This document shows positions 53,951 through 64,000 of a stretch of 64,000 bases of DNA, in pieces. Both the position numbers and the translations under genes were made by a program. Location of the stretch: positions 76,856,770 to 76,920,769 of the forward strand of contig NC_090751.1 in NCBI RefSeq assembly GCF_036898095.1, in the 5' to 3' direction. Each line of letters begins with the position of its first letter. Position 1 is the first letter of the stretch. The notes below the pieces were generated by a model that did no database searches, had not been told where the DNA came from, and saw only the letters and a list, made by a program, of their open reading frames with translations. The DNA comes from Palaemon carinicauda (Eukaryota > Arthropoda > Malacostraca > Decapoda > Palaemonidae).

Positions 53951-53951
<1 letters not shown>
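53688..53951 (-). other. Probable gypsy 5' LTR (3' portion)
   Basis: Sequence directly upstream of the primer-binding site on the minus strand, with an AATAAA (about 53737-53742). The outer LTR boundary is hidden by the (TA)n at 53952, and no second LTR exists for comparison. Confidence 0.5.
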
Positions 53952-54030
<79 letters not shown>

Positions 54031-54036
54031 ATATAT
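53952..54036. repeat. (TA)n microsatellite
   Basis: About 40 TA units with one interruption. Confidence 0.93.
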
Positions 54037-54199
54037 TTAAGAAAAATAATATTCATAGAGTTAGGACACTAAGACAAAAAAAAAGTTTATAAAATTAGAA
54101 AAAGGTTGAAATAATACTAGGTTGTAGATGAAAGGGAGAAAAATGTAGATTCATACTCTAGGAGCAATTTCCTCAAGCTGGAGAACCCTCTTACGCATC

Positions 54200-54299
54200 A
54201 CAATTCTTCAATAATATGAAGAAACCCCATGACTTCGTTAAGGCATCCTCTCGTTAAGAGAGCGTATATATTCGAGTCTGGATGTGCTCCCCCCCCCCC

Positions 54300-54352
<53 letters not shown>

Positions 54353-54507
54353 CAACAATTGTTTTGCTTGTCGAAAACCTAAACCCATTCATATTTGCCC
54401 ACTGAGTAATTTTGTTGATTGAGAGTTGCAGTTTTCTCTTAACCATTCTAGCCACAACAAATAATATAGAGAGGTCATCTACAAACAGTGTTGAGAGAAT
54501 ATCTTGA
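54200..54507 (-). mobile_element. I-like LINE fragment L8 with C12-A50 block
   Basis: The RT segment around motif C plus 70 residues ('MVKRKLQLSINKITQWANMNG' frame) corresponds to 7395-7570 of L2. C12 (54289-54300) followed by A50 (54301-54350) replaces about 20 bases that the other copies have between 'gtactcc' and 'acaattgtagt'. The 160 bases before it (54040-54200) are unassigned. Confidence 0.75.
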
Positions 54508-55995
54508 GGATTGATTGATTGATATATTTGAGGTTTTCTGGCATCCTAATATATAAGGTCATTGACGCCGATATCTTTTATTGTAGATAAAAAAATAAAA
54601 GAATATTCAATTAAAATAATAAAAGCAAGGATGTCATTTTAAAAGTTAACTGTCTTTCAGAAGTATACCACAACCATGGAAGGACACATCATGCTCAAGA
54701 ATCTTGGCAAGGATGAACCTACCATCCTCACCTCGAGCCTAAAACAGATATCTATATCTTTCACTATTATATGTGGGGCATTTGGTAAACAAATGACTCG
54801 CTGTCAATGGTACCGAACAGTCGTTGTAATATCGTTGATGTTGGCCAGCCAGCAAAAACTCAAAAGTCATACGAGTGTGATCAAAGCGGAGTCGACAAAA
54901 TGTAGTTTTCCACTTTCGGGGCATCCCGTTATACCTCCAAGGGGATATAACATTACTTGTTTCTCTCATTTTATTACCAAGTAAACTATCCCAATGCTGT
55001 TGTCATTCCTTATCGATAAAATTTTTAATTACAGGTAAAAATCATGAATGGGAATGGGATGCCTTCTTAGTAGGAACTCAGCTACATGATTCTTGGCCAG
55101 TGATTATGCCTTCTCATTTCCAGACACACCTACCTGTGCCGGAATCCAGCAAAATTGAACTGTTATACCTTTCATACCAATAATTAAAAGCCACTCTAAA
55201 ATCTTTAAAACTAAAGGATTTGTGGAATTAAAAACTTCTAAAGCTTGAAGGACACTTCTTGCATTACTAAAAATAGTAAAACTGCCCTCGTCTTGTAACG
55301 CTATTTTCTCAATAGCGGTTAGTATGCCATATAGTTTGGCAGAAAATATAGAGGAGGCTTGAGGAAGTACACCTCTACAATTAAAAGCATTACTATATAC
55401 TCCAAATCCAACGCCAGCATCAGGTTTGGAGCTATCAGTTTATATAAAGTCGAATCCCTGCACTCTTCAACATGTTCCAATAAAATACTTACAAAAAGAT
55501 ATATCCGGTAATTTCCATGGAGGGGTTGATGATATCCTACTTGGGAGCAACTGTCTACTAATGTTTTTACACGGAAACCCTAAGGTTGAAGAGATTGTTG
55601 GGTGCTACTCAAAATATATAGAATGCCTTACAAGGTTTGCAGGCTGACAAGCTAAAGAATTAGGAAGTCTTTGCAACTTGAACCATCGGATAATAGAAGA
55701 CTTCTGGTAAAGGTCTAAAGGCAATGCTCCACCTTCAACGAGGAGGCTTGAGATAGGTGAAGTTCTAAAGGCTCCTGTGGACATTCTGATACTATCATGG
55801 TGTATAAAGTCTAAAAATTTTAATCGACTTGGGGTGGCTAAGGAGTATATTTCACACCCATAACTAATTTCCAAGATGCATGGGACAAAACTTTTAAAGC
55901 ATTCAGAGCCTCAAGACATTTAACTTTTAAGGGTTTAGAATGAGGAACCCATGTAAGCCTACAATCAAAGATCACCCCTAGAAATCTAGCTTCAC
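54508..55995 (-). mobile_element. I-like LINE fragment L9 (3' part)
   Basis: It starts at (TTGA)n (54510-54526), then the C-terminal knuckle and RNase H (54739-55440; 'MRETSNVISPWRYNGMPRKW', 'CSVPLTASHLFTKCP') and the RT thumb (55605-55874, 'ISYGCEIYSLATPSRLK', 'GAFRTSPISSLLV'). Many breaks. Confidence 0.77.
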
Positions 55996-56260
55996 TTACA
56001 TATGTTGATATGCTGTTAATTCAACTTCTGAACAGCTGCTTCTTCTGTTTGATATTGAGGACATTTCCTGTTGGTTGGTTTGTGATCCTGTTTACAATTA
56101 ATGCACCAGGCAATAACTGTGTAGGGTCCATGCTTAAGATTAGAACAATTGTAACAGATGTTTACGTTTTTACATACCCTAGATGGATGATCATATTTAA
56201 ATCAATTAAAACACTGCAATGGTTTCTGTTTATACAAGCTACCTGAAATTCTCTCATTTC
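55996..56260 (-). mobile_element. LINE ORF1 zinc-knuckle fragment
   Basis: Minus-strand text around 56220-56000 encodes a knuckle set comparable to 22640-22800: 'aaaacactgcaatggtttctgttt', 'gtaacagatgttt' and 'catgcttaagattaga' fit C-x2-C spacing. It directly follows RT thumb sequence, so EN and the rest of RT are missing between (deletion, or a separate insertion). Confidence 0.5.
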
Positions 56261-57961
56261 CGATTGATTGATTGATTGATTTGAGGTTTTGTGGCATCCT
56301 GACATTTAAGGTCATTGACATCAATATCATCTATTATAAATAAAGAGCAAAAGAATATTCAATTTAAACCATAAAAGCAAAGATATCTTAAAATGCTAAA
56401 TAGCTTTCAAAACACCTGCTTCTGAAGTAAAGCTAAAAATACCGCTCACATGGTAGGACACATCATGTCCAAGAATCTTGGCAAGGATGCACTTGCTATC
56501 CTCACCTCGAGCCTCAAAAAGATATCTTTTCCTTTCAAGACTATAAGTGGGGCATTCGGTCAAATAAGGCTTCATTGTCAAGGGTACCAAACATTCATCG
56601 CAATATCGCTGGTGTTGGGCATTAAGCAGATATTCATGTGTCTACCGAGTGTGACCAATGCAGAGACGACAAAAAATATATAACATTCGTTACCTCTCGC
56701 ATCTTATTTTCAAGCAAACCATCCCAATACTGTCGCCAACTATTAGAAATCAAATTCTTAATGTTGGGTAAACAATCATCAAAAAGAATGGAATACCTTC
56801 TTGGTCGCAACTCAGCAGCAGTATTCTTTGTTAGTAAAGCTGCCTTCTCGATTCCAAACACACCTATGTGAGCTGGAACCCAGATAAATTGAATTGTTAT
56901 ATCTCTCAGTACAATAATGAATAGCCATTCTAAAACCTCTATAACTAAAAGGTTACTGGAATGAAAAACTTCTAAAGCTTGGAGGATACTCCTTGCATCA
57001 ATAAATATGATAAAACTAACCCCCTCTTCAAACCTTATTTTTTCAAGAGCAGTATGCCGTACAGTTGGGCTGTAGATATGAAAGGTGCTAGAGAAAGTGC
57101 ACCTCTATAATTAAAAGCATTAATATACACTCCAAATCCAACAACAGCATCGGATTTGGAGCCATAAGCATACAGTATATAAAAGTAGATTCCCTATGTT
57201 CTGCAACATGTTCCATAAAAAGAGACCTGGCTTCTACGTCAGTCATTGTTTTTAACTCCCGTAAAATACTTACAAAAATATACCTCTGGTAATTTCCATG
57301 GAGGCATTGATGATACCTTAAATGGGAGCACCTTAGTTCTAACTATATCAAGACTGTCTGTCAATTGTTTCACCCGAAAAGCATACGGTTGAGGGGATTT
57401 TGGGTGCATCTCAAATTATGTTGAGTGCTTTACAAGGCTTGCAGTATGACAGGCTAAAGAATTAGTAAGCCTTTGCAACCTAAACTAATACCGAATTATA
57501 GAAGACTTTCAGTAAAGGTCTACAGGTAATTCACCAGCGTCAACAAGGAGGCTTGGTATAGCAGAAGTTCTAAATGTCTCTGTTGCCAATCTTATACCAG
57601 TATGGTGTACTGAATCTAAAATCTTTAGTCGACATGGGGTGGCTGAGGAGTATATTTCACACCTATAACAAATTTTTGAAAAAATCAAGGCTTTGAATAA
57701 CTTTAAGTTAGTTTTGCGGTCTGCTCTTCATGATGTATGACACAAAACTTTTATAAACTTCACAGCAGCAAGAAATTTTGCTTTAAATGATTTTAAGTGA
57801 GAAACCCATGTCAACCTGCAATCTAACGTCAAGCCTAAAAACCTAGCTTCACTTGCACATGGGGTCCGTTGGCCTTTGATGTACATAATCAGGGTCTGGA
57901 TGTACTCCCTGAACACGACAGAAATGGACAACAGTAGTTTTGCTTGTCGAAAACTCAAACC
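56261..57961 (-). mobile_element. I-like LINE fragment L10 (3' part)
   Basis: It starts at (TTGA)n (56262-56282). 56396-56590 is the C-terminal knuckle end; 56634-56861 holds RNase H 'MFGIEKAALLTKNTAAEL' (degenerate GNEKAD). The RT thumb extends to 57730 and RT to 57961, where the plus-strand DIRS terminus of D4 begins. Confidence 0.77.
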
Positions 57962-58320
57962 CCTTATTCTGGGCTCCGACCCATGTCGCCCAGTGAAATG
58001 CTCCTTTAGCACCATTTCTAAGGTATATAACTGCTATATATTACCAGAGAAAAAATTGCATGGGAATGCCAGGTTGAACCCAGCTCGCTCACCTGTATAA
58101 GGTGTCGATATAATACTGGGGCGCGATAAATCACAACCAGAGGCCTCGCACCATTTAGATGTCTCCTGTTAAAATCCCCGAACAGCGAGGCGCCGTTCAA
58201 CCTCGTACTACTACTAACCAACCCACGCCACTGACGTCACTCCTTTTTTAGCACGCAGTTTGATAACAATACTTTGTGTTGTGTGTAAATTTCGCTGTTT
58301 TTCTCTGGATTTACCTCAAG

Positions 58321-58349
58321 ATGTCCGACTCCACTGTCACTACATCTAA
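58321..58349 (+). CDS. Putative DIRS leader micro-exon (D4)
   Basis: ATG and eight further codons (M-S-D-S-T-V-T-T-S) plus two bases, then GTTAAGTACC as donor-like site, identical in ten bases to D2. 29 nt, phase 2. The open frame continues to 58488 if unspliced, but that part is not conserved in D2 or D3. Confidence 0.5.
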
Positions 58350-59385
58350 GTTAAGTACCAGAGCTATGAGTTTTGAGATTTTGGAGGGAGCCTTGTCCGT
58401 TTTGGTTATACTATTCAGTTTTTATTCACGACCTTGCTGGGTCTCCCTCGGTACAGGCTCCTTCCTCTCTCTCTCTCGTTCGTTCTAACGATTTTCAATT
58501 AGTCCTCCATACTGATTGTTTCTAGTTGTGAACTTTATGGATCTCCACGGTTCACACACCGTATCAATTTTATATTGTCCTGTTTTATGATAACAGTTAT
58601 TTCATATTCATGTGCGTATATTGGAGGTTGGCATGCCTGATCGCCATCGGCGTTCTTTTCCACTTATCATATCTTAGCTTATTTACGTTCGCACGCCACG
58701 GACTCGCTTACTATTTTAACGTCATTCGTATGATTGCATTAGTTTGAGGGGCTTTCATCAGTCAGTTATTACAATTTAGTTTTCATTTTGTTAGCACTTC
58801 ACTGACCCTGTGTTCTGTTGGTAGCCCTGCCTACTCCTAGCGCCGCCAGGCTTGTTCCTTTCTGTCTCTTGTTCGCGCCCTCGTTTGTTTTACGATTGAT
58901 TTATAGCTAATTTTATTATTGTTATTATCATCCAGCATGCCTTCCTCTCGTATTTACCATGTGTTATGTTTTTTATAGTGTTTTTAACCTTTCCATGGGA
59001 TCATATCACTCGAGGGTCTGGCAGGTTGGTATACCTGATATCATCTCGAACCCTACCTACTCCTAGCCTCCTCCCGCCAATATCTTATATGCGCCTATGT
59101 TCTCCTCCCGGGGGCATCCGCTTTGCACGGGCGGTTTCTCGTTGTTCTGTGAGGCATTCTATTATTATACATTAACGTACATTACGTTTCCCCACTACTC
59201 TACCCGGTCGTAGTCGTTTCTTTCCGTCGCTTGTTTGGCGACGATCGGCGGGGAGTCTCGACTCGTTCCGTGGTACCTTGTTATGTTATTTAATATTAAG
59301 TTTTGTACGGGCTTCTCCCGCTTGGTCCCGCACTTCACGGACCCTTTTAAGATCCCCCCCACCCTCTGTCACGCACCTCACGGAC

Positions 59386-59634
<249 letters not shown>

Positions 59635-59955
59635 TATGTTTAAAGACTTCCATTACGGGATCCCCGGGAGTAGCTTTTATTCATTACCATTCGGTCGAGT
59701 GTTTTAGTTGAGCCCCGGAGCCAACGTTATTCATTATTACTTGGATTCCCTTTATATTTTAGTCACTTTTATCTATTATATACGATCCTAGTTCTCGACC
59801 TTGCCTTCCATGATATGATCACGAATAAGGTTTGACTTAATTTAATTCATTAATTTAATTTGATTTAATAATTTTATATTCAAGTAAAGCTGTTATTTGA
59901 TTTTTTAAACACCGGGGTCCCCTGGGGGGTCCGCTAATTTTCCTTCATTCACTTA

Positions 59956-62848
59956 TTAACCCGAGAACTGCTACAAGCCTCTTGAGCGGCTGTATGGGAG
60001 ACTGCTATAAGCCTCTTCAGAGCGCAATTTTCTATCTCTTCTTGCAAATTCCCTTGTGAAGTTATTCGACTTTTATTATTTTTGTTATGATAAAACAATA
60101 TTTCTGGTAGAAATTTTAATGTTTATAACTTTCTTTTAGCTATTTAATTATGTATAATATAAAGCCTTTCCATATACGGACTTTAACTTTTTTTCAAGGG
60201 AAAAAGGCGAATTTTAATTATTTTCAGTTAAAACTGGTTTTATATTAACATATTAGAAACATAAACGATGAAAAAAATAACATATAACAACATACATACA
60301 CATACACACTAACGATATCACATCATAATATATTATGCAGGGAGAGAAATAAAACCTGTAGCAACTCTCAAATCATACGTCAGGATGGCGGTTGCCTAGT
60401 TTTAAATTACGACAACAATACCGAATGTTTTTGTTTTGAATATCCGCGAGTGTTTGTTTACAAAGTATAATTTTATTATAAGTAACTGGAGGGTTGTTTA
60501 CAAGGAGTATGAGTTACTATTATAATAAGCGTTTTTCTTTTATTTGTTGTCTAAAGCTATTTTGATAACAATTAAAGTAATTTAGTATTCTTTTTTTCTG
60601 ACTTTGTTTGTATGTCACTTTTTGTCGCCATGACTGGACGTCATAACAATCCTTGGGAAAAGGAGACTGTGACATCTTCTGGCAAGCACTGCGAGACCAC
60701 AAAGACTAAAAGGAAAATCTGTTTCTCAAAAGAGACAAATGCAATGTCACAAGGGGCAATTAAAACCCCACAAGAGGAAATTGGAAGAAAGGGCGGTGTG
60801 AAGAGAAGTGTTACTGGAAAATATGCACCACAAGAAAAGAAGCAATACCAAAGTATTGCTACCGATGTCATACTGACACCACCAAAACACATATGTGATG
60901 CTGATGCAATGCCTAGTACATCGGCCCCTCCCACGATCATTAACAAAAAACGTCATTTACAGAATCTGACACCGAGCAAATTCTTACCCATGTTATTTTC
61001 TGAAGATGAAACAGAGGAGGATATAGATGATGACATCAACTGCGGTGATAGTGATAGTGGTGAGATAGGGACCTCTGATGATAGCGAAGATGATTTTGAA
61101 TTTATATTATTCCGTTCAGATGGAGGGGACATTGAAGAAAGTGAAGAAGATGAAGAGAATGAAATAGGTAACATGCATAAAATACGAGAAGGAAATATTC
61201 AGTCTTATATTTGGTCTGATATCAATAACTTTATTCCGACATTCATCCCTTTGATGATAATTGCACTGGCATAACAAATGAGTGGCCTTGTGATGACACT
61301 GCAAGAGAAAATGAATATTTTCTTGCGCTTTTCAATGAAGAATTAGTTGAACTTAATGTATGTGAAACTAATAAGTACTACCAGTGGGTAATGGAAAAGT
61401 TCTCTTTCACGAGTTCACAAATGGGTGGATACAGATGTCCATGAAATTTATGTTTATTTTGCATTACTACTACTGATGCCTCTCATGAAAAAAACATATA
61501 TTACAAGACTATTGGAAACAAGACCAGTTGATTCCTACTCCAATTTTTCCAAAATTCATGACCCGTGATAGATTCTTACTGTTGGCTCGTTTCATGCACT
61601 TTGCTGACAACGGGAGACCAATCGCAAGTGATCGAATTTGGAAAATAAGATCATTCCTTAGTATAGTTGTTGCAAACTTCAAAAAGGTCTTTCATCCTTT
61701 CCAGAAAATTGTGATTGATGAGTCCCTTATACTTTTCAAAGGGCGACTTGTCTTCAAACAGTATATCCCAAGTAAGCGTCATCGATTTGGGATCAAACTG
61801 TTTGTTTTATGTGATTGTGAAACAGGAATAGTGCTTGATATTATAGTATATACTGGAACAGATATAGATATACCAAAAGAAGATCAGAGTAGTGGTTTGG
61901 GATTCTCAGGAGCAGTAGTCAAGAAAATGATGGCACCTTATATGGGTCATGGACATATATTGTATACTGACAATTGGTATAGTAGCCCTACATTGGCACA
62001 ATTCCTTCATGACAACTCCACAGGGGCCTGTGGAACAGTGAGAGAAAGCAGGAAATATATGCCCAAATTTGATGTCCCATCCACCTCTTATGACAATCCT
62101 AGTGACAGTGACTCCCCTAATGAGGATGAAACTACAAACATAAGTAATAAAACTAAAAAAAAAAAAAGAGAAAAACAAAAGTCAAAACTGTACAATGGGA
62201 GACAACTAACAAGATATTGGCTGTCAAGCGGATAGATAGAAAGCCTGTGACCCTTTTATCAACCATACATAAAGGTGACATAGTGAACACAGGTAAGGTC
62301 CACTACAGGACTAAGAAGAAAATCTGTAAGCCAGATGTTGTTGTTGATTACAACGAAAATATGCGCCTTGTAGATAAGAGTGACTGCCAGCTAGGTGGGA
62401 CAGAGTGTATGAGGAAATCATTCAAGTGGTACCACAAAATCATTCTTCATCTTATTGACATCATTATGCTTAATGCATACAATATTTGGCTTGTAAAGAC
62501 ATCCGACCCAACTTGCAAGAAATTAAAATTTCGTGAATTTATTTACAACGTTTCATACCAACTTCTTGAAAAATATGGCACCGTGACCAGTAGCAGACTT
62601 GGACGTCGTGGACATCCTCCGGGAGAATACCTGATCGTTTGCAGTGAGCAGCTTATGTTAGCTATCATTATCTCCAACACACAATATATGATGAGGTACA
62701 AAACAGGAAGAAACAACTCAACTGCTATGTCTGCGAAAATACTTCCCGGCGACCAAAGAAAAGAACTCGGGTTACAACTATCTGTGCTGAATGTAATGTG
62801 CCTTTATGTCCAACGACTGCTTTCGTCACTGGCATACCCAAAATAAAT

Positions 62849-62850
<2 letters not shown>
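59956..62850 (+). mobile_element. piggyBac-type transposon, decayed
   Basis: TTAA (59956-59959) followed by CCCGAGAAC fits a piggyBac left end; just inside, 'actgctacaagcctctt' and 'actgctataagcctctt' form a 40-50 bp tandem pair. The transposase pieces follow at 60612-62846. I find no matching right end before 64000. Confidence 0.65.
60612..62846 (+). pseudogene. piggyBac-type transposase, frameshifted
   Basis: 60612-61274: a basic then strongly acidic N-terminus ('EDETEEDIDDDINCGDSDSG', 'ESEEDEENEIG'), followed by a shift near 61240; another frame continues with 'HPFDDNCTGITNEWPCDDTA' until a TGA near 61443. 61528-62235 is the catalytic domain: 'PIFPKFMTRDRFLLLARFM', 'KIVIDESLILFKGRLVFKQY' (first D), 'GHILYTDNWYSSPTLAQFL' (second D). 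A shift in an A run near 62160 follows, and then 62217-62846 with 'YNENMRLVDKSDCQ' (third D) and a C-terminal Cys motif out of frame ('CAECNVPLCPTTAF'). All three catalytic Asp remain, but at least four breaks rule out function. Normal length would be about 600-700 aa. Confidence 0.85.

Positions 62851-62851
<1 letters not shown>

Positions 62852-62937
<86 letters not shown>
62852..62937. repeat. (GA)n microsatellite
   Basis: About 43 GA units directly after the end of the transposase remnant. Confidence 0.95.
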
Positions 62938-62940
<3 letters not shown>

Positions 62941-63259
62941 ATCTTTTTAAGAAATATTTTATATAGCCTGTATTCATTATTTATATCCACAAAAGGAATT
63001 TTCTTTATCTTTTGTATATACCGTATATACTGTATATTTTGATATGCGGTGATGCTTTTGATATACGCATTACTATATACAAATGCTTAAAATTGTCATA
63101 AAAAACAATTGTAATTAATCTGAACACATAGGCCAGATCATGAGGTTACTAGTTACTATGTTTATCTATACAAGATTTCAATAATAATATGTTTTCAATA
63201 TGATTATAATTATTGCTCTCTTTATTTACTTTAAATATTATGATTTTTTAGGTTATAAC

Positions 63260-63325
<66 letters not shown>

Positions 63326-64000
63326 AAAAGACTATGATATTGCATTACTTTTAATCAATGTGTTCCTTCAAATATTCTAAGTTGGTTTACCAAAATTGTA
63401 AGTAAAAATATATATTCTCTCTAAATATGATATATTATTTTAAACAAATTTAAAACAATTGCAATGGTAACAATAGTCACTTTATGAATAGATAAAGGAA
63501 AAAAAACGAAACAAATAAAGTGTTTGTAAATCGTAAATGTGACTACATCAACTAAAATTATCATTATTATTTCAGGAATAGATACAATTCTATATCAAAG
63601 GATTTGAAAATATGAATTAATTTCTTTTTTATCACTACACTTTTCTATATATAGTAAAGGCTATTTGTTAAAATTAGCCTAAAACATTTATTACATAGTA
63701 CGGAATGTAGTAAATAAAAATCACTAACTTGTACCGGTCGCAAACAGTCCGGTGATACCGTGGGTGACACCCAACATACTACCCAACCCTCCCCACCCAT
63801 GAAAGACAATCCAGACTCACCCATTGGCCATCCGGCAAGATGCCACGTCGCGCTATAAAATTAACTTTGATGGTTTATAACAAAATAACAAACAAGATGT
63901 AGGATAAAATATTTGGATGATACATGCACGAAGTTATTACAAAAACATTGGTACAGTTATGGGTTAGATTCTGAAACATTGTATTTTTGTCAAGATAGCC
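62938..64000. other. Unassigned AT-rich sequence
   Basis: Contains a (TA)n of about 58 bp (63262-63320). A less AT-rich block at 63730-63860 ('ggtgataccgtgggtgacaccc' and following) differs from its surroundings but has no frame, no repeat partner in the window and no motif that I recognise. Confidence 0.6.

Noticed and set aside
53952..54036. CRISPR-like or satellite array
   Set aside because: Only simple (TA)n without spacers; no array with unique spacers exists in the window.
60612..62846. A domesticated piggyBac-derived host gene
   Set aside because: Several frame breaks and no splice sites that would remove them.

Overview
The window is eukaryotic: very AT-rich, crowded with (TAA)n, (TA)n, (GA)n and (CT)n microsatellites, and made almost wholly of nested transposable elements. 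From recall, the tRNA-type SINE, the (TAA)n-tailed jockey-type LINE, the RNase H-bearing LINE and the abundant DIRS elements fit a decapod crustacean, probably a caridean shrimp. This assignment is inference, not a database match. Only one stretch (about 25.0-26.2 kb) looks like host unique sequence, and it carries one convincing internal exon of an unidentified host gene.

Layout. 0-1.7 kb: two minus-strand SINE copies, a short LINE derivative and microsatellites. 1.79-2.29 kb: a gap of exactly 500 N. 2.3-3.3 kb: a broken Ty3-type gag. 3.4-32.1 kb: at least seven truncated minus-strand copies of one RNase H-bearing, I-like LINE (L1-L7), lying head to tail. A DIRS 3' half (D1, 8.15-9.94 kb) lies between two of them. 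A structurally complete DIRS element (D2, 12.62-18.16 kb) sits inside ORF1 of L3. 32.1-45.7 kb: a mosaic of DIRS sequence (D3), interrupted by a nearly full-length jockey-like LINE (LINE-K, 36.6-40.5 kb), a second kind of tyrosine recombinase and a non-autonomous hAT element. 45.7-54 kb: a Ty3/gypsy element truncated in integrase and split in its RT by a complete Tigger/pogo transposon (48.06-51.19 kb). The Tigger transposase, 620 codons, is the only long uninterrupted gene of the window. 54-58 kb: three more I-like LINE fragments. 58-60 kb: the 5' end of a plus-strand DIRS element (D4). 60-62.9 kb: a decayed piggyBac-type transposase. The last kilobase is AT-rich and unassigned.

How the parts relate. 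Elements interrupt one another in readable order: D2 in L3, a LINE-K tail in L7, LINE-K and hAT in the D3 mosaic, Tigger in gypsy. Nearly every retroelement lies on the minus strand. D2 shows DIRS architecture clearly: inverted terminal repeats of about 285 bp, and an internal region in which complements of the left and right termini are joined. Three DIRS copies (D2, D3, D4) each begin with a tiny ATG-initiated segment of 29 or 32 nt that ends at a GTTRAGT donor-like site in phase 2. That points to a conserved spliced leader exon.

Most reading frames are broken. Frames were judged by eye from conserved motifs, so breakpoints are good to roughly 10-30 bases.
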